From Leucocoprinus leucothites (taxonomy: Eukaryota > Basidiomycota > Agaricomycetes > Agaricales > Agaricaceae): a DNA stretch of 64,000 bases. The notes beneath the pieces were generated by a model. That model was not told the DNA's origin and ran no database searches. It saw nothing but the letters and a program-made list of their open reading frames with translations. Of this stretch, positions 1 through 11,245 are shown piece after piece. The position numbers were made by a program, and so were the translations under genes. The stretch spans positions 2,852,001 to 2,916,000 of the forward strand of contig JAACJO010000003.1 of assembly GCA_013368445.1 (NCBI GenBank), given 5' to 3'. The first letter of the stretch is position 1. Each line of letters opens with the position of its first letter.

Positions 1-2
1 TT

Positions 3-723
3 GATGATCATGGAGAGGCTCCGTCACCGACAGCTTCTCAGCAAGCTGCGCCGGTACCGGTTCCGCCACCTGCTGCCGCACCTACTACTCGATCCCCAGA
101 GGCACTACATCTTAACGCAGATGATTTGATGGCTGTATGGGGGCGTGTTGGTGTCCAGATATGTGAAGTCGCTACCACCATGCATGATCACTCGAAGAAG
201 AATCTAGTCGGCGATGGGACATACCGAGGCTTTGTCGACGCTGTACTTCGTGAGGTACCAAACGCAGCGAAGCCGCAGACAAAGCAGATTCCGTATGGGT
301 ATTTGGTGTATTTGCAGAGTGGTGGACAGGTGCAGAAGAGAGCGAGTGAGATTATGCCTGGGGATGTTGTCGAGATTGCGGATGCGAGGTTTAAGGGGCA
401 TAAAGGGCTGGGTGGGTATCAGCAACATGTGGGTGGGGAGGGAGGTGGGCCTGTTGTTGGCGTTGTGTGTGAGTTTGAGCCAAAGAAGAGTAAGGTTCGG
501 GTGTTCCAGGCGAATCAGCATGTTGGGCAGCAGGTGTGTTTCTTTCTCTTGTTGGTATTACTGGTTGGCTTATATGTATATGTGTGCTGCAGACTGTTGA
601 GTCGGCGAGTTACCGGTTGGATGATTTGAAGAGTGGGCTGGTCAAGGTGAGTGGCGTTATTCTTTTCTTTCCCAAGCAGAGTTTGAATTCGTTCACCAGG
701 TTTATCGTGTTCTGGAGGCATAA
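3..723 (+). CDS. BBC1: BBC1-like SH3-associated actin-patch protein, C-terminal part
   Basis: This is the 3' end of a gene that begins before the window. The frame is open from base 3. It starts with a Pro/Ala-rich linker, followed by the conserved C-terminal domain of fungal BBC1/MTI1 proteins, recognisable by WGRVGVQICEVA, SKKNLVGDGTY, IMPGDVV, FEPKKSKVRVFQ and ANQHVGQQ. Proposed exons are 3-533, 593-646 and 700-723, both introns in phase 0, ending VYRVLEA and a stop. BBC1 in yeast binds type I myosins through an SH3 domain and regulates Arp2/3-dependent endocytic actin patches. The SH3 domain would lie upstream, outside the window. The identification rests on remembered family motifs. It is probably a conserved flanking gene unrelated to the esterase array. 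Confidence 0.8.
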
Positions 724-1197
724 TGGACTCTTTTTGACTTTTTTTTTTGGTTTGTGACTTCTGGGCCTGTTTTTTTACACTACTTGTAATTGTTTTGTTT
801 TCACGGTTGGTATTCTGGCAGTTCTATACAGTTTAGGGCTCGATATGACTACAATTCGCAATATCATGTAGAATGTTCTCCCGAATTGACCTGGTTCACT
901 CAGAGGATTCAGCGTCCGATTTCTGGAGTGTGGTCGTTTGGTTCCACCCAGGAGGTACCATCGTCGAGCGGCTTCAAGTGGGTCCCACACCATGCATCAA
1001 CATTTCAACTTCACCTCCCTCGCCTCGACTTAGGAAAGCCCACCAAATTCGCATGGGAGTTTGTTGATCGAGGCTGACGTCTCTCACGCCATTGGGACAA
1101 TAGGACCCGTCATTGGACAACGGAGGTCGAGCACACTAGCGGGTCGCAAAGCGTAAACCTATCCAGACATTACCACAGGCGGGCAGGGATAGATGCG
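724..1197. other. Intergenic, convergent 3' ends
   Basis: This spacer lies between the stop codon of the BBC1-like gene (+) and that of the F-box-like gene (-). It contains T-rich stretches near 741-755 that could serve 3'-end formation. I see no coding signal. Confidence 0.5.
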
Positions 1198-2547
1198 TTA
1201 GCGACGCATGCGATCGAATATATGTTCCGGAACGCCCCTTGATAAGGGAAAGTATATCTCCTGGTCCGAATGTGTCTGAATCGTGCACGTGGCGATTGTT
1301 CGTGGGAGGTCTAGGCCCGCGAAAACGCCAGGGTAGGAGCCTTCCATCGAGTACTGATCGTCAAAACTGACACGAAAGCGGACAGCTAGCGACACTTCTT
1401 CCAACTTGTGATAGTTGGCGAGTGCGGCAGAGATGCTCCGCCCCAGATCCAATATCTGTTTTAAAATCCCTTTGTGTGTCGGTGGACCATCGATTGACGC
1501 GTGGCATTGGAGTGAGAGTGTGGTTAAAGAGGAAGGGGATGTTAATTCCACCAGGAATGGCGAAATGTCACGAAGAGCCCGTTGAGCGATTTTGGATTCT
1601 AGGATTTTTCCGAGCTGGAGGATGATTTCAAGATGTTCAAGAGAGTCTACGGCATGGCGAGTCCGTGATATTTCCTGAGACGCAGGTTCAGCTGGGAAGT
1701 CAATCAGCTTGCTGGAACCGGGAACTGAGTAGGGTTACTTACAGGAACGACTTGAATATATTCGCAAGGTGAATGGCATTTCAAAAGTACGGAGGAAACT
1801 CGCCATCCGTGAGCTATCCCAAGAGGCCACCTTTGATACGGTATAATGCAGGGTGAGGTGACGGACGTTCTTGAAAAACAGCTTTGCGGTTTGATTGTTG
1901 GATTCGCAGTAGGAGACTAACGTGGATATTCCGTGATTTCCAATGATTTCAAGGGAGGTGAGAGAAGGAGATTGGACGGGGCAGAGGGTAGTAGCTAACA
2001 GTCCCTCCGGTTTAGGGCCACACTGAACATTGCCTATGACAACGTTCTGAGCCCTTACACCATGGGTGAGCAACACGATTGGCAAACACCTCAAGACAGA
2101 ATGGACCACTAGCATCTCGAATAGAGGGCGCCTGAGAAGCTCCAGAATATGAGGTAGTGCACTTTCCGGCAGATCCTCCCACTGAGTAAGTCGAGGGTGC
2201 GCAATATGTAGCGATCGCGGTGAGCGTAATGTGCTCATGAAATGGGCGAAATTCTGTAACCGAGGAAGCTCGGACGGGAGGACTGATTGGACTGGGGTAT
2301 GGCAGTGATCTACAAGGTAGATATCCTTGACGTAGTCAGATACAGGAGTTTGTGTCTGGAATATGTGGTTATCCTCGAGTGGATCTATTCGAATGAGCGA
2401 AAACAAGGCCTGCTGACCGAGTCTCCGCCATACTCGACACACTAGTGACATGGTGCGGAGTCTGACGCTGCGTCTTGCAGCTGCATAGTGGAAGAATGTC
2501 TCTAAAAGATCGTATGGAATCTGTAGAGGACGTGAACCCTGATCCAT
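1198..2547 (-). CDS. F-box-like protein of the Agaricomycete hypothetical family
   Basis: Two exons on the minus strand, 2547-1743 and 1691-1198, give about 432 residues. The intron is 51 bases with a GTAAGT donor and joins in frame. The start at 2547 was chosen because MDQGSRP directly precedes the F-box-like helix region (LQIPYDLLETFFHYAA, then MSLVCRVWRRLGQQALF). A more upstream ATG at 2694 is also in frame but adds 49 residues that look untranslated. The rest is leucine-rich and degenerate, as usual for the very large mushroom F-box families, which are thought to recruit substrates to SCF ubiquitin ligases. No partner or substrate can be inferred. The frame looks intact. Confidence 0.7.
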
Positions 2548-2876
2548 CGAAAGAAACGGGATAGAGAGCTGCAGAGGAGGCAGACAGAAGAGGTGATGGC
2601 TGTTTACAGGCTCGTATTTTCCACGATTTGGTAATTTGATGATGGACGGTGGCAGTGCGAGATTCAATGGCACTTGCGCCAGACCACGACACATTTATCA
2701 TTAAAACCAACATTATGGGGGTTTACCCCATTCGCTCTGATGTTCCATCCTCACCTGCAAAGTTTCAACTCCACGGTACATGGATGAACTGTGTGCTACT
2801 ATCTGGTCTGCGGCACTGCGAGTCCAGCGTCTCGGTTGATTTACAATAGTCTTTCCAGCCATTCATGAGATGTTAT
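2548..2876. other. Promoter region of the F-box-like gene
   Basis: This spacer separates the stop of the upstream DUF6534 gene from the F-box-like start on the same strand. I see no separate coding or RNA feature and no clear TATA box. Confidence 0.4.
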
Positions 2877-4590
2877 CTACGAAGTTACCTGCGTGCCTGG
2901 ACGATTCGGAGGCTCTGAACTATCGGGCTCCTAGAATCACAATTTCTGTTAGATTTTTTCGATTCAGTGGCGACTTCGTTACCTTTCGTGCTGGTACAAT
3001 AGCACCTGACTGAGCTGACTGAGTTGATTCAGCGTCCGGAAATTCTTGGAATATGATACCCGATCCATGTGAGTCCAGCGCATCGTCATCCACCCGTCTC
3101 CATCTCCCTCGAGAGTTAAGGCTACTGATAAGTGAGTTCGAGTATAGCTTGCAAATAACGAGGTTGAAGATCATATGGCTATCACTTAGTCAGGACATGT
3201 TGAAGCAAGCAAAAACCGAAAAACCATAAACGAACGTGGCTGCGTTCTGCGAAAGGGGTATGAGTAATATACTGGATGACGAAGCAAACTCCACTGTTTA
3301 CATCTCTCAGGAAAAAGCCAAGGTTCAAACTAGAAACCACACTCGTAAGCAGCCCCGTTTGGATCGTAGCTAATCCTTTCAACATCAGATTCACCAGGAG
3401 AGCGGAGAAATGACTGTACTTAATATGAGGCGGTTCAACATAACGTCCGACGGCTTGAATCCAGATTTGAACTTTTGCTAGTGGGTGTAATCAATCGCTA
3501 GCATCCTCGTTGGAGAAGTTATGGGCAACGTACTCTGAGGAGGGGTTTTTCAGCAAGAGTCTGAATTAGGGAAAGGGCAATACGCACAAGTACCATACCA
3601 GCACCGTAGCAATGAGTATGTCGGCGGCGGCGCTGCACATCAACCAGGTAATCATCCAATGCTATCACCAAACACGATTCGTCATTATTGGATGAATCTC
3701 AAACGGAAATTTCGAGTGCTCTCTGACCCTATAAACCTGTAAATGATCAAAATCGTCATTGATCGTCGCGCCCTTGTATGTGGTGATGAAGGAGCCAGCT
3801 GTACTCGGGTAAAGGAGGTTAGCTGAACTGTGGTTGATGCCGGTCACTACCGTGATCAGGGTGCTTACAAGCTGCAACTAACGAAAGTAGCACTACTGCC
3901 AGGGACAAAATCCAATTTTGAGTGAATATAAACATTCGCCAAGCTTGAAATAGCTGGACGGTTAGTTCGATCACTCCCTGAATTTAAAGGTTACTGATGA
4001 GCGAGCATAGCTGAGCTAACGAAGGACTCACAGTCGTGACGAGCGCTAGGGAAGCCAGAAGTCAATCATGAGCGACTATTAGCTTATACTGCGAAAGGAG
4101 TACCTGTGATAATGGCTTATGGCGTATTTGTAAGGACAATCCCCACAAAGAAAGTAAGCAGTGACCAAGTACTCACACCAGCTTGGGCTGAGGAGGAAAG
4201 ATGTGTCGCCTAAGTTCATGGCAGATTCAGCCATGAAATCAGCCGAGCATAAACGAATGAGCTAGTCACCAAAGTGCTTGACTAGGGATTGGTATATATA
4301 GATGCAATTGGATAGCGCATTGACAGAGTCGACGATGAAGAGACAAAGGACCTTAAACGGGCATATTAGTTGCCATCCTAGGTTATCAAAGGAATGGGCG
4401 CTTGTATACAAAAATCTTCAGCCATAGGCGATCCCTAGTGCACTCCTAAGCAAAAATGAGTTAATCACGAGATTGGGCCCACTTTGTGTATGTCATATAA
4501 TATCTGTGCGTTTGAGATATCGTCATCCCAAATAAGAGGATATTGAAGAATGCTCCAATGAGCAGTGGCCCATGGCTATTGCGAGGCGAT
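2877..4590 (-). CDS. DUF6534-family seven-helix membrane protein
   Basis: Many small minus-strand exons assemble into a typical basidiomycete DUF6534 protein. Recognisable pieces in order are GPLLIGAFFN and MTISQTHRYYMTYT (ending 4483), DRLWLKIF (4434-4410), the VDSVNALSNC helix (4351-4270), FGDTSFLLSPSW (4209-4177), VIELTVQLFQAWR, WLMCSAAADILIATVLVWYL (near 3640-3570), GFKPSDVMLNRLI, QTGLLTSVVSSLN, and the diagnostic KLYSNSLISSLNSR near 3150-3100. The tail is hydrophilic, and the stop at 2877 assumes a last short exon; otherwise it ends at 2920. The first exon and start codon were not found, so the 5' limit is approximate. The function is unknown; members are predicted integral membrane proteins with receptor-like topology. 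Confidence 0.7.
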
Positions 4591-5960
4591 TTGTAGGTCA
4601 CATGGAAGATGCCAGGGAGCTATGAACGTACTACGACTCTATAGGTCCTTGCATCATCACTGTGGGGAGTGTTCAAGAAGGAGACGAAAAGGTTTTTCAA
4701 TGCCATCTGATCTTACTATCAGTCCGGTATATATCAGAGGATTATTAATGGTGTGAAGCTGCTCAAAACCGATCAAGCACGGAAGTCCGGATAAGGTCAA
4801 CGAAGGCCCGAGTCCACATCCAAGGCCCGCCCGCAATGGATCACTAGATTATTATAAGCGACATCGAGGCCACGTTCCATGATTCCAAGGCTATGTCAGT
4901 TTCAGGAAGTGTTGCTGCTTCCGCAGTCTAGTCGTGGAAAGCGGCCCGTCAGGCTCGGAATACGATATATTGTCAAATTGTCAGCGACTGCTTGGTACGA
5001 TGGTAACACGGTCGATTGGGGTATGTCCCCTAATGTTGGCCAGACAATCTGCTAGAGGGGTCCCCAGGTGAGTTGAAATGCGTGTTTGAAGCAAGGGAAG
5101 GACGCGTCTGGAATTTGGATCGGAGATTTCGGCGCTCGGTGATTAACTCGGACGACACGGACCCAGGGACCTAGGACAGACGCCCAACACGACTTCTCGA
5201 TTCCCGACAAGCATATCTTTGACGCGTCTGTGCTTTCCACTACCAGCCAATCCTCTTTGTCGAGCAGACTAAACCAAAAACTCGTATAGGTCTGTGGCTC
5301 GTTAGACAGAATGATACTTTGTTGACTCGCTCGTGGGCATGAGAAATGTATGTCCATCTTTGACTTCAACATCTGTGAATTTGCTAAACTAGGAACCAGG
5401 ACGTCTCTTATGAGGCCGAAGAGTGACAAGAAAATGGGAACATTGTCTCTTGCCTAGTTTTTCAAGTATCGAGTTGGAAATCAAGCCTTTGTACCACCGG
5501 CTGTTCCAACGAAGCTCGGTGGATGAAATACGACTACTAAGTGTGGAGTTTCTCGTGTTGGCCGTCCGAAACGAAGCTCATCGCCAAGTCTAGGCCACAA
5601 ATACGGCACACCCAGTCGTTTTCAACGTCATCTTGGTACAGGAATGTTACTTTAAGCCCTTGATAGAATATGTCAGAGTTTATGAAACTCAGATAACCTC
5701 GGCGCCAGCAAGGGTTCTCCACGAAAGCCAATGCCAGGATTGCTCCTTCAGGACGGCCAACACGATTCTCAGGCTTTCAGCCACTCCCCTTTCAAGAGCC
5801 TGCGAGTGACATATCGGCGGCAAAGCGGTAAATTATTCGGCTCACAGTTGGAGCATTCCCTCAAATGCTCAAAATAGTTCCCACAGCTATTGTACATTTT
5901 AGTGTTAATTCTGGGCATGTCGTTTCCAACTTCCCGCACTCTCTTTCCATCACTACGACC
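4591..5960. other. No convincing gene; short unassigned minus-strand frames
   Basis: Open frames occur at 5429-5052 (125 codons) and 5731-5537 (64 codons) on the minus strand. They lack recognisable domains, and I could not join them by plausible splice sites. The undetected first exon of the DUF6534 gene may lie near 4600-4760. The end of the stretch is the P450 promoter. Confidence 0.4.
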
Positions 5961-8101
5961 ATGTCACTCATCAGTGTTCGAGATGGACTTGTCATCTCTC
6001 TGTGTGTCCTCGTTCACTTCATATACCGGAATCGTCGAAGGAGGCTACTGCCATTCCCTCCTGGTCCGTCGCCCTGGCCAATTGTCAAGAATACGTTCAC
6101 AATCCCTCTGATCAATGCTCATGGATACTACAAGGAGCTTGGTGCTAAGTTTGGTGAGTAGAGTCGGGCTCTCGATCAGCGATGCCGATCTGAACTTGCA
6201 ATTGTAGGCTCAAAGCTCCTGTACCTTGAAGCGCTTGGTCAACCCATGTTAATCATCAATGACATTCGCATCGCGCAAGACCTGCTTGAAAAGAGATCTG
6301 CCTTGTATTCAAGTCGGTGCGTCTGCAAAAAATTCACGGTAATTCTTCTGAATTGAGTTGACACCCTGGCCATAGCCCCGCGATCCCAATGCTGAACGAT
6401 GTGTATGCCTGACTTTGGCTATGAACCCGTAGACTGGAGCTAACTCTTACTGCTTATTTCTACAGTGTTGGAGTTCGGGCATACTTTTCCGTCATGCCTT
6501 ATGGCGACTATTGGAGAGCTCACCGGCGCATGTTCCAACAGCATTTTGCGGAGAAGTATCTTGTGCGCAATCAAGAGAGAGCCATGGAATTCATTCGGAA
6601 AGGCCTCCTCGCGAACCTTTTGGAATCTCCTGAAAACTTTGATGAGCATATCAGAAAGTGCGCATATCTCTTCTTGGTTTCCCCCAGTCTTGACGGACCC
6701 TTTTACCTTCAAAACAGCTGCATTGGCGGAATCGCAGTTTCAGTCACGTATGGTTTACCCGTCCAGCGAAAACGTGATCCATTTGTCCATTTCTCTGAAA
6801 CAACATTCGCTGTCTCGAGTGCTACAGCTGCTCCTGGAAAATTTCTCGTCAACATCGTTCCGTCTCTGAAACACGTACCGGAGTGGATGCCCGGAGCTGG
6901 ATTTAAACAAGTAGCAAAGGAAGTGCGGGCCAATTTGCTTAAGTTGATTGAAGAACCATTTGAAGCTAGTGTGAAGATGATGGTAAGTCTTGCACATCCA
7001 ATATCACATCACAGTCGAGGTGCTTATACTACAATAGGAGAAAGGAACAGCACCGATGTGCTTCATTACAGACATGTTAGAAAGGCATCGTCATAGTCCG
7101 GACTATGAGACCCAGTCAATTTACATCAAACAGACAGCAGCAATGGTCTTTGCAGGTAGGCTATGAACACGATTCTGGTATCGGTCGCGTCATCGGGCTT
7201 ATAGATGACCCTTATTTATCCAGCGGTCTCGGAGACAACTGTTACGGCATTGAACACTTTTATTCTTGGAATGCTTCAGCGTCCCGATGTTCTAAAGAAA
7301 GCTCAGAAAGAGGTTGATGACATCGTCGGAACCAATCGCCTTCCAGAGTTCTCGGACATTCCCCACCTGGAATATCTCTCTGCTGTCATCAAAGAGACTC
7401 TCAGGTATGTATGCACTGGGTGCTTTCGCGGAACCAACAACTCAAACTACGATAGATGGAATCCGGTTGCGCCAATGGGAGTCCCACATCATACTAGTGA
7501 AGAAGATGTGTATATGGGATACTATATCCCGAAAGGCTGCACTGTCTTTGCTAACGCATAGTGCGTGTTGTATTTATGGATGAATGGCCATGTGCTCATG
7601 GTCTCCTCAGCGCCATGCTTCACGATGACGAAATCTTCCCCGAACCCCAAGAGTTCAAACCCGAAAGATTTATCAAGGACGACTGCTTACGGGAGGACCT
7701 TCCAGACCCTGAATATGTCGCTACGTTTGGCTTTGGCCGTCGGTGAGTATATGTTTTTGATTATATTTGTCGGTGCTAATTAGGTATTGCTGGTAATAGT
7801 GTTTGTCCAGGTGCTCACATCGCTCGGTCGACTTTACATATTGCCGCCGCATCTCTTTTACATCTTTTTGATATCGCTCCCGAACTGGATGGTGATGGAA
7901 AGCCGATCAAAGTAGTACCTCAATTTAATCAGACCTCCACTGTTTCGTGAGTGCTTGATGTTCGGTGTGGAAGCTGTATTTGCCTTGCTAATGTGCCATT
8001 AATCTAGTTGGCCACTGCCGTTCCGTTGCAAGATGACGCCTCGAGCAGGAAGAGATGTGAAAGATTTATTGGAAGGTTACATAGGTTCTGATCCTATCTA
8101 A
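5961..8101 (+). CDS. Cytochrome P450 monooxygenase, microsomal, 11 exons
   Basis: Hand splicing gives exons 5961-6153, 6208-6316, 6376-6402, 6466-6657, 6718-6982, 7038-7155, 7224-7404, 7456-7560, 7611-7742, 7800-7946 and 8008-8101: 1,563 bases, 520 residues, no stops. The protein has an N-terminal membrane anchor, then a basic and proline-rich hinge (LPFPPGPSPWP). The helix C motif WRAHRR, the K-helix ExxR (KETLR), the PERF motif (FKPERF) and the haem loop FGFGRRVCPGAHIA with its cysteine are all present. The I-helix reads AAVSETT, so the usual glycine of AGxET is valine. It resembles the large multigene P450s of Agaricomycetes often annotated as O-methylsterigmatocystin oxidoreductase-like, which is not proof of that substrate. 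It should act at the ER with a reductase. The start at 5961 fits the anchor better than the in-frame ATG at 5865. Confidence 0.88.
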
Positions 8102-9856
8102 GTTGTATATGGAGCGAAAGAGCGTATGAGATTCCTACTTAGTAATCTCCTGTAGGCTAAGAAACTGACAACACTTCTGCTTTCCAATGCACATATATAC
8201 CCATACTGTTCTCCTGGTTGCGTGTCTGATTATGAGTTCTTGACATTCTCTAAATCTTTGGACAGTACCTGCTTATGCAAATCACGCCAGCTTTCAGTGA
8301 AGAGTAAATGGAATCACTCTCCTCACATCAAACAGCCGGCACCTCCCTCGTCTTGTAGCCCGAGCGTGGGTGTTGGAAGCACAGGGTTGAAAGCTCAGAA
8401 AGAAGTCTGGTCTCGGCAATTCCACAGCCTGTTCGTCGGAGATGCAACACCAAACGTGTGCCCTGTGACCTTGTCAGTTGACAGGACTCAAAGAGGCTTT
8501 GCCAAACGCACGCATATGTAATATGATATTGCTAGCCAGCTGGAGAGTGTACATTACTGGTTAGAATAATTTTGTTATGTGAAAATCAGCAGAAAAACTC
8601 TCACTCTCCCCAAGGGATGACCGATACAAGTGAAGTGGGTTGCTGGTCCATGTCTCCCATGAATTCCATGAATTGAAATGCTTCACAGAAGTTAACATGG
8701 GCTTGTATATCTCGGGTCCGAGGTTCACTTACCAAAAACCCTATGAAATGGAGTCAGAAGAAATTCAAGAGGATGAGGAAGATCTCTCTTACGGAATAAA
8801 ATAAATCAGGCCGTCTCGATAAAATATAAAGAACAAGGATGATGATTGCCCAAGTTTCAGAGATTGTTTCAGGAAGGAGCAGAATTTGAACACCATCAGA
8901 CCCAACTCAACCACTACAACATTTGGCACCAATGATGAGACTACGTGGGAGAAAAAGCAGAGATGGGCCGCTCACCCGTTGTCACCAGTCGCATGATCCT
9001 GGGCAGAAAAGTAAACCATGAGCATCAAAACTTAGCTACTCGACAAAGAAGTGTAGCATACACTATTGGAAAAGTCGCAAAATACACTATTTTTCCGAAT
9101 GACCCTGGTATGATATCTGTACGGATCAAGCATCCGAGGGAAACACTTGTGTATGGGGAAACAGCGGGTGCAAGTGTCATGGAGATTCCGATAGTAACAA
9201 ACGCTTGGAGAGCAGCCTATGTAAGACCATGTCAGACTCGGGAGCTCAAACTTGCTTGCCACCGTGAGCGGACAATGCACGCACCAGAATTTCCGCTAGG
9301 GGGATTGAGTCTGGTTAGCCTTGTTTAATTGAGCTACATCCGTGACTGTACCGAACGAGGTGCTATAAAGTAAAAACATGACTGAGGAGAGTCAGTAGAC
9401 CGGTGCTCCGACTGGGTACATGGCTTACCTCGACGATCCTTCTGATAGAGCGCCTGGAGTCGCACAATAAGTAGCAGCTGAATTGCTGTGGTATAGACTA
9501 CTTTAAGGGGCCTTAATAAATAATGTTAATGCCATCCATCTCAGGTTTGAATTATAAGTCTCACCCTGTTGCCCACGTCAGTACCTCACACCTAGTAGAG
9601 AATTGCTCTCAGAAAATTTCGAGGCTACCAAGTGGAAAGCGGACATCTGTTGAAATAGTTCACGCCACGGCCCTGGAATGTGAGGAACGGCCTGGTACGT
9701 ACATGAGGAGAAATCAAAGTGGCATCTAGTCCTGATGCATGGGTACGCGTAAATGTGATCAGACAAGGAGCACTTTGGAAGGAATAATAACTGACTGAAA
9801 GACATTCTGGGTGTGCGTTAGTGATTGTGTAGGACGAGAGGGAAAGTTCAGCTTAC
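8102..9856. other. No firm gene; possible remnant of a DUF6533-like 3' part
   Basis: After the P450 stop there are only short frames with no motif I recognise, such as 8945-9328 (+). If the DUF6533-like frame starting at 10372 is a real gene, its later exons should lie here on the minus strand. I could not find its conserved C-terminal YRDGTLFF motif, so this part may have decayed. Confidence 0.35.
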
Positions 9857-10372
9857 ATGAAATACATGAGTCCAGTGACCTTTGAGATGAGATATATCAT
9901 TGAAAACAGACTCCAGGGACGCCTAGAAAGACCATACACCCATTACGCAGCCTGTTTATCAGCATGCTGGGCACCACGTACCGATATATGTATCGTAGCT
10001 AACAAAATAGCTAGATTAGGAATGGTACTAGATGGTCAAATTCCCAGGCATAGACAGTCTGTGTACCTCAGAGTCAAAGAGCAATAAGGAATCATATAGA
10101 AATAATGTCAATATTGCCACTGGAGCCCAAGATTTAGCAACAAAAATCAGTATTAGCGGGTGATCACGTACCATGGCAATAATTGGAAATATCTTGCAGG
10201 TGTAATTCGAGTATGAGCTCTGGAACTGGGATTGCTGACATGTTAGACCTGGGAAGGCAAAGGAACGTGGTTGGATATAAACGAGTTTGGTTGACTGGAT
10301 ATAACTGCCGATAGCTTCACAGCATCGTACATTTTGCACTACAATACTGATGGAGAGCCAGATTTCGGCCAT
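9857..10372 (-). pseudogene. DUF6533-like membrane protein gene, partial or decaying
   Basis: The N-terminus resembles the intact copies at 24.5 and 35.9 kb. A short leader starting at 10372 ends in GSYIQ. It is followed by the family hallmark VAILTLFLYDSLLLFDSE ending at a GTACAC donor (about 10051). A later exon near 9920-9857 encodes SMIYLISKVTGLMYF with a GTAAGC donor. The donor expected directly after the SYIQ codon is not GT here, and I could not trace the last helices, so the gene is probably broken or heavily diverged. The family is basidiomycete-specific with several predicted transmembrane helices and no known function. It could still be functional with a splice pattern I missed. 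Confidence 0.45.
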
Positions 10373-11245
10373 AGTAATCTCCCAATCTCGTCATCCCCGA
10401 GCTCGTTGTGAAGCTCTTCACGCACATGATGCATGATGGGTTGCACGACTTTTGATGAACATTCCCAGCCATCATGCATCATGCTCAGCTGACTCGTACA
10501 TCGAGATGGGTCTGCATCAGTATCATGGTTCTCGAGATACCTGGTGTGACTCTGGGTCATAGCCATGTGGAAACATGGTCGTAGAGCTATACTGTACCAT
10601 TTAGTATACGGTATAGCTTCACTGTTACCTTTCTCTATGTGGGAGTAGCGGGAAGAGTTCCTGCGTCTCGTTGGACTGACAGCTGATGCCAACTGATGTT
10701 GGGCTGATAGCTTTATCATGGCTGTCTGAAGGCTGGGCGCTGATGCATGATGCATGATGCATGATGGCATCGATGATTTTGCAATGACCGGACAACTGAT
10801 GGCATTGGTAAACAAAGGCAGATTACATAAAGTGCCAGTTGTTGAGAACTTGGGATGCGTTAACTTTAGGAAGGTTCGGTAGAATTTTAGAGAATCAAGT
10901 TTATAGGCAGCATCCCATTGACTGGGAAGGAGTCTGACCGAATACCACGACCATGCAGATTCACTCTGTCCGAAGCTGAGGCTTACCCCATACTCCGTTA
11001 CAGCAACTCATTTAGCCAATGCTGTTAGTTCGTCGGCATCTCAGAAGGTGGATGTTGGCGCCCCAGCGAAAATAAAGTTGAAAATAAAGAGTCAAACAAG
11101 CAGGATTAGTATTGGTAGCTAAAACACCATGTAATACTTGACTATACTAATCGTATAACAATCGAAATTTCGGAACCGACTCGAACCTTAAATATAGCCC
11201 GATTTAAGTTAAAATAGGTTATCAACCAGATCTTTAATTATCTAT
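10373..11245. other. Intergenic with ATGCATG repeats
   Basis: A minus-strand frame at 10815-10339 is compositionally simple and has no motif. The stretch holds three copies of ATGCATG in tandem near 10742-10764 and an inverted pair of the same sequence at 10424-10437 and 10470-10483. Confidence 0.4.
10424..10484. repeat. Inverted repeat around CATGATGCATGATGG
   Basis: The motif CATGATGCATGATGG near 10424 is followed about 45 bases later by its reverse complement CCATCATGCATCATG. The same sequence recurs in tandem near 10742-10766. It may be a short local duplication or a protein-binding palindrome. Confidence 0.5.

Noticed and set aside
4770..4830. Possible 5S rRNA or tRNA segment (AAGCACGGAAGTCCGG)
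   Set aside because: It neither matches the internal control region of 5S genes nor folds as a tRNA.
8945..9328. 127-codon plus-strand frame
   Set aside because: No start context, splice pattern or recognisable motif. It lies opposite the region where later exons of the minus-strand DUF6533-like gene would be.
10339..10815. 158-codon minus-strand frame
   Set aside because: Rich in Met/His from ATGCATG repeats and low in complexity; no domain.
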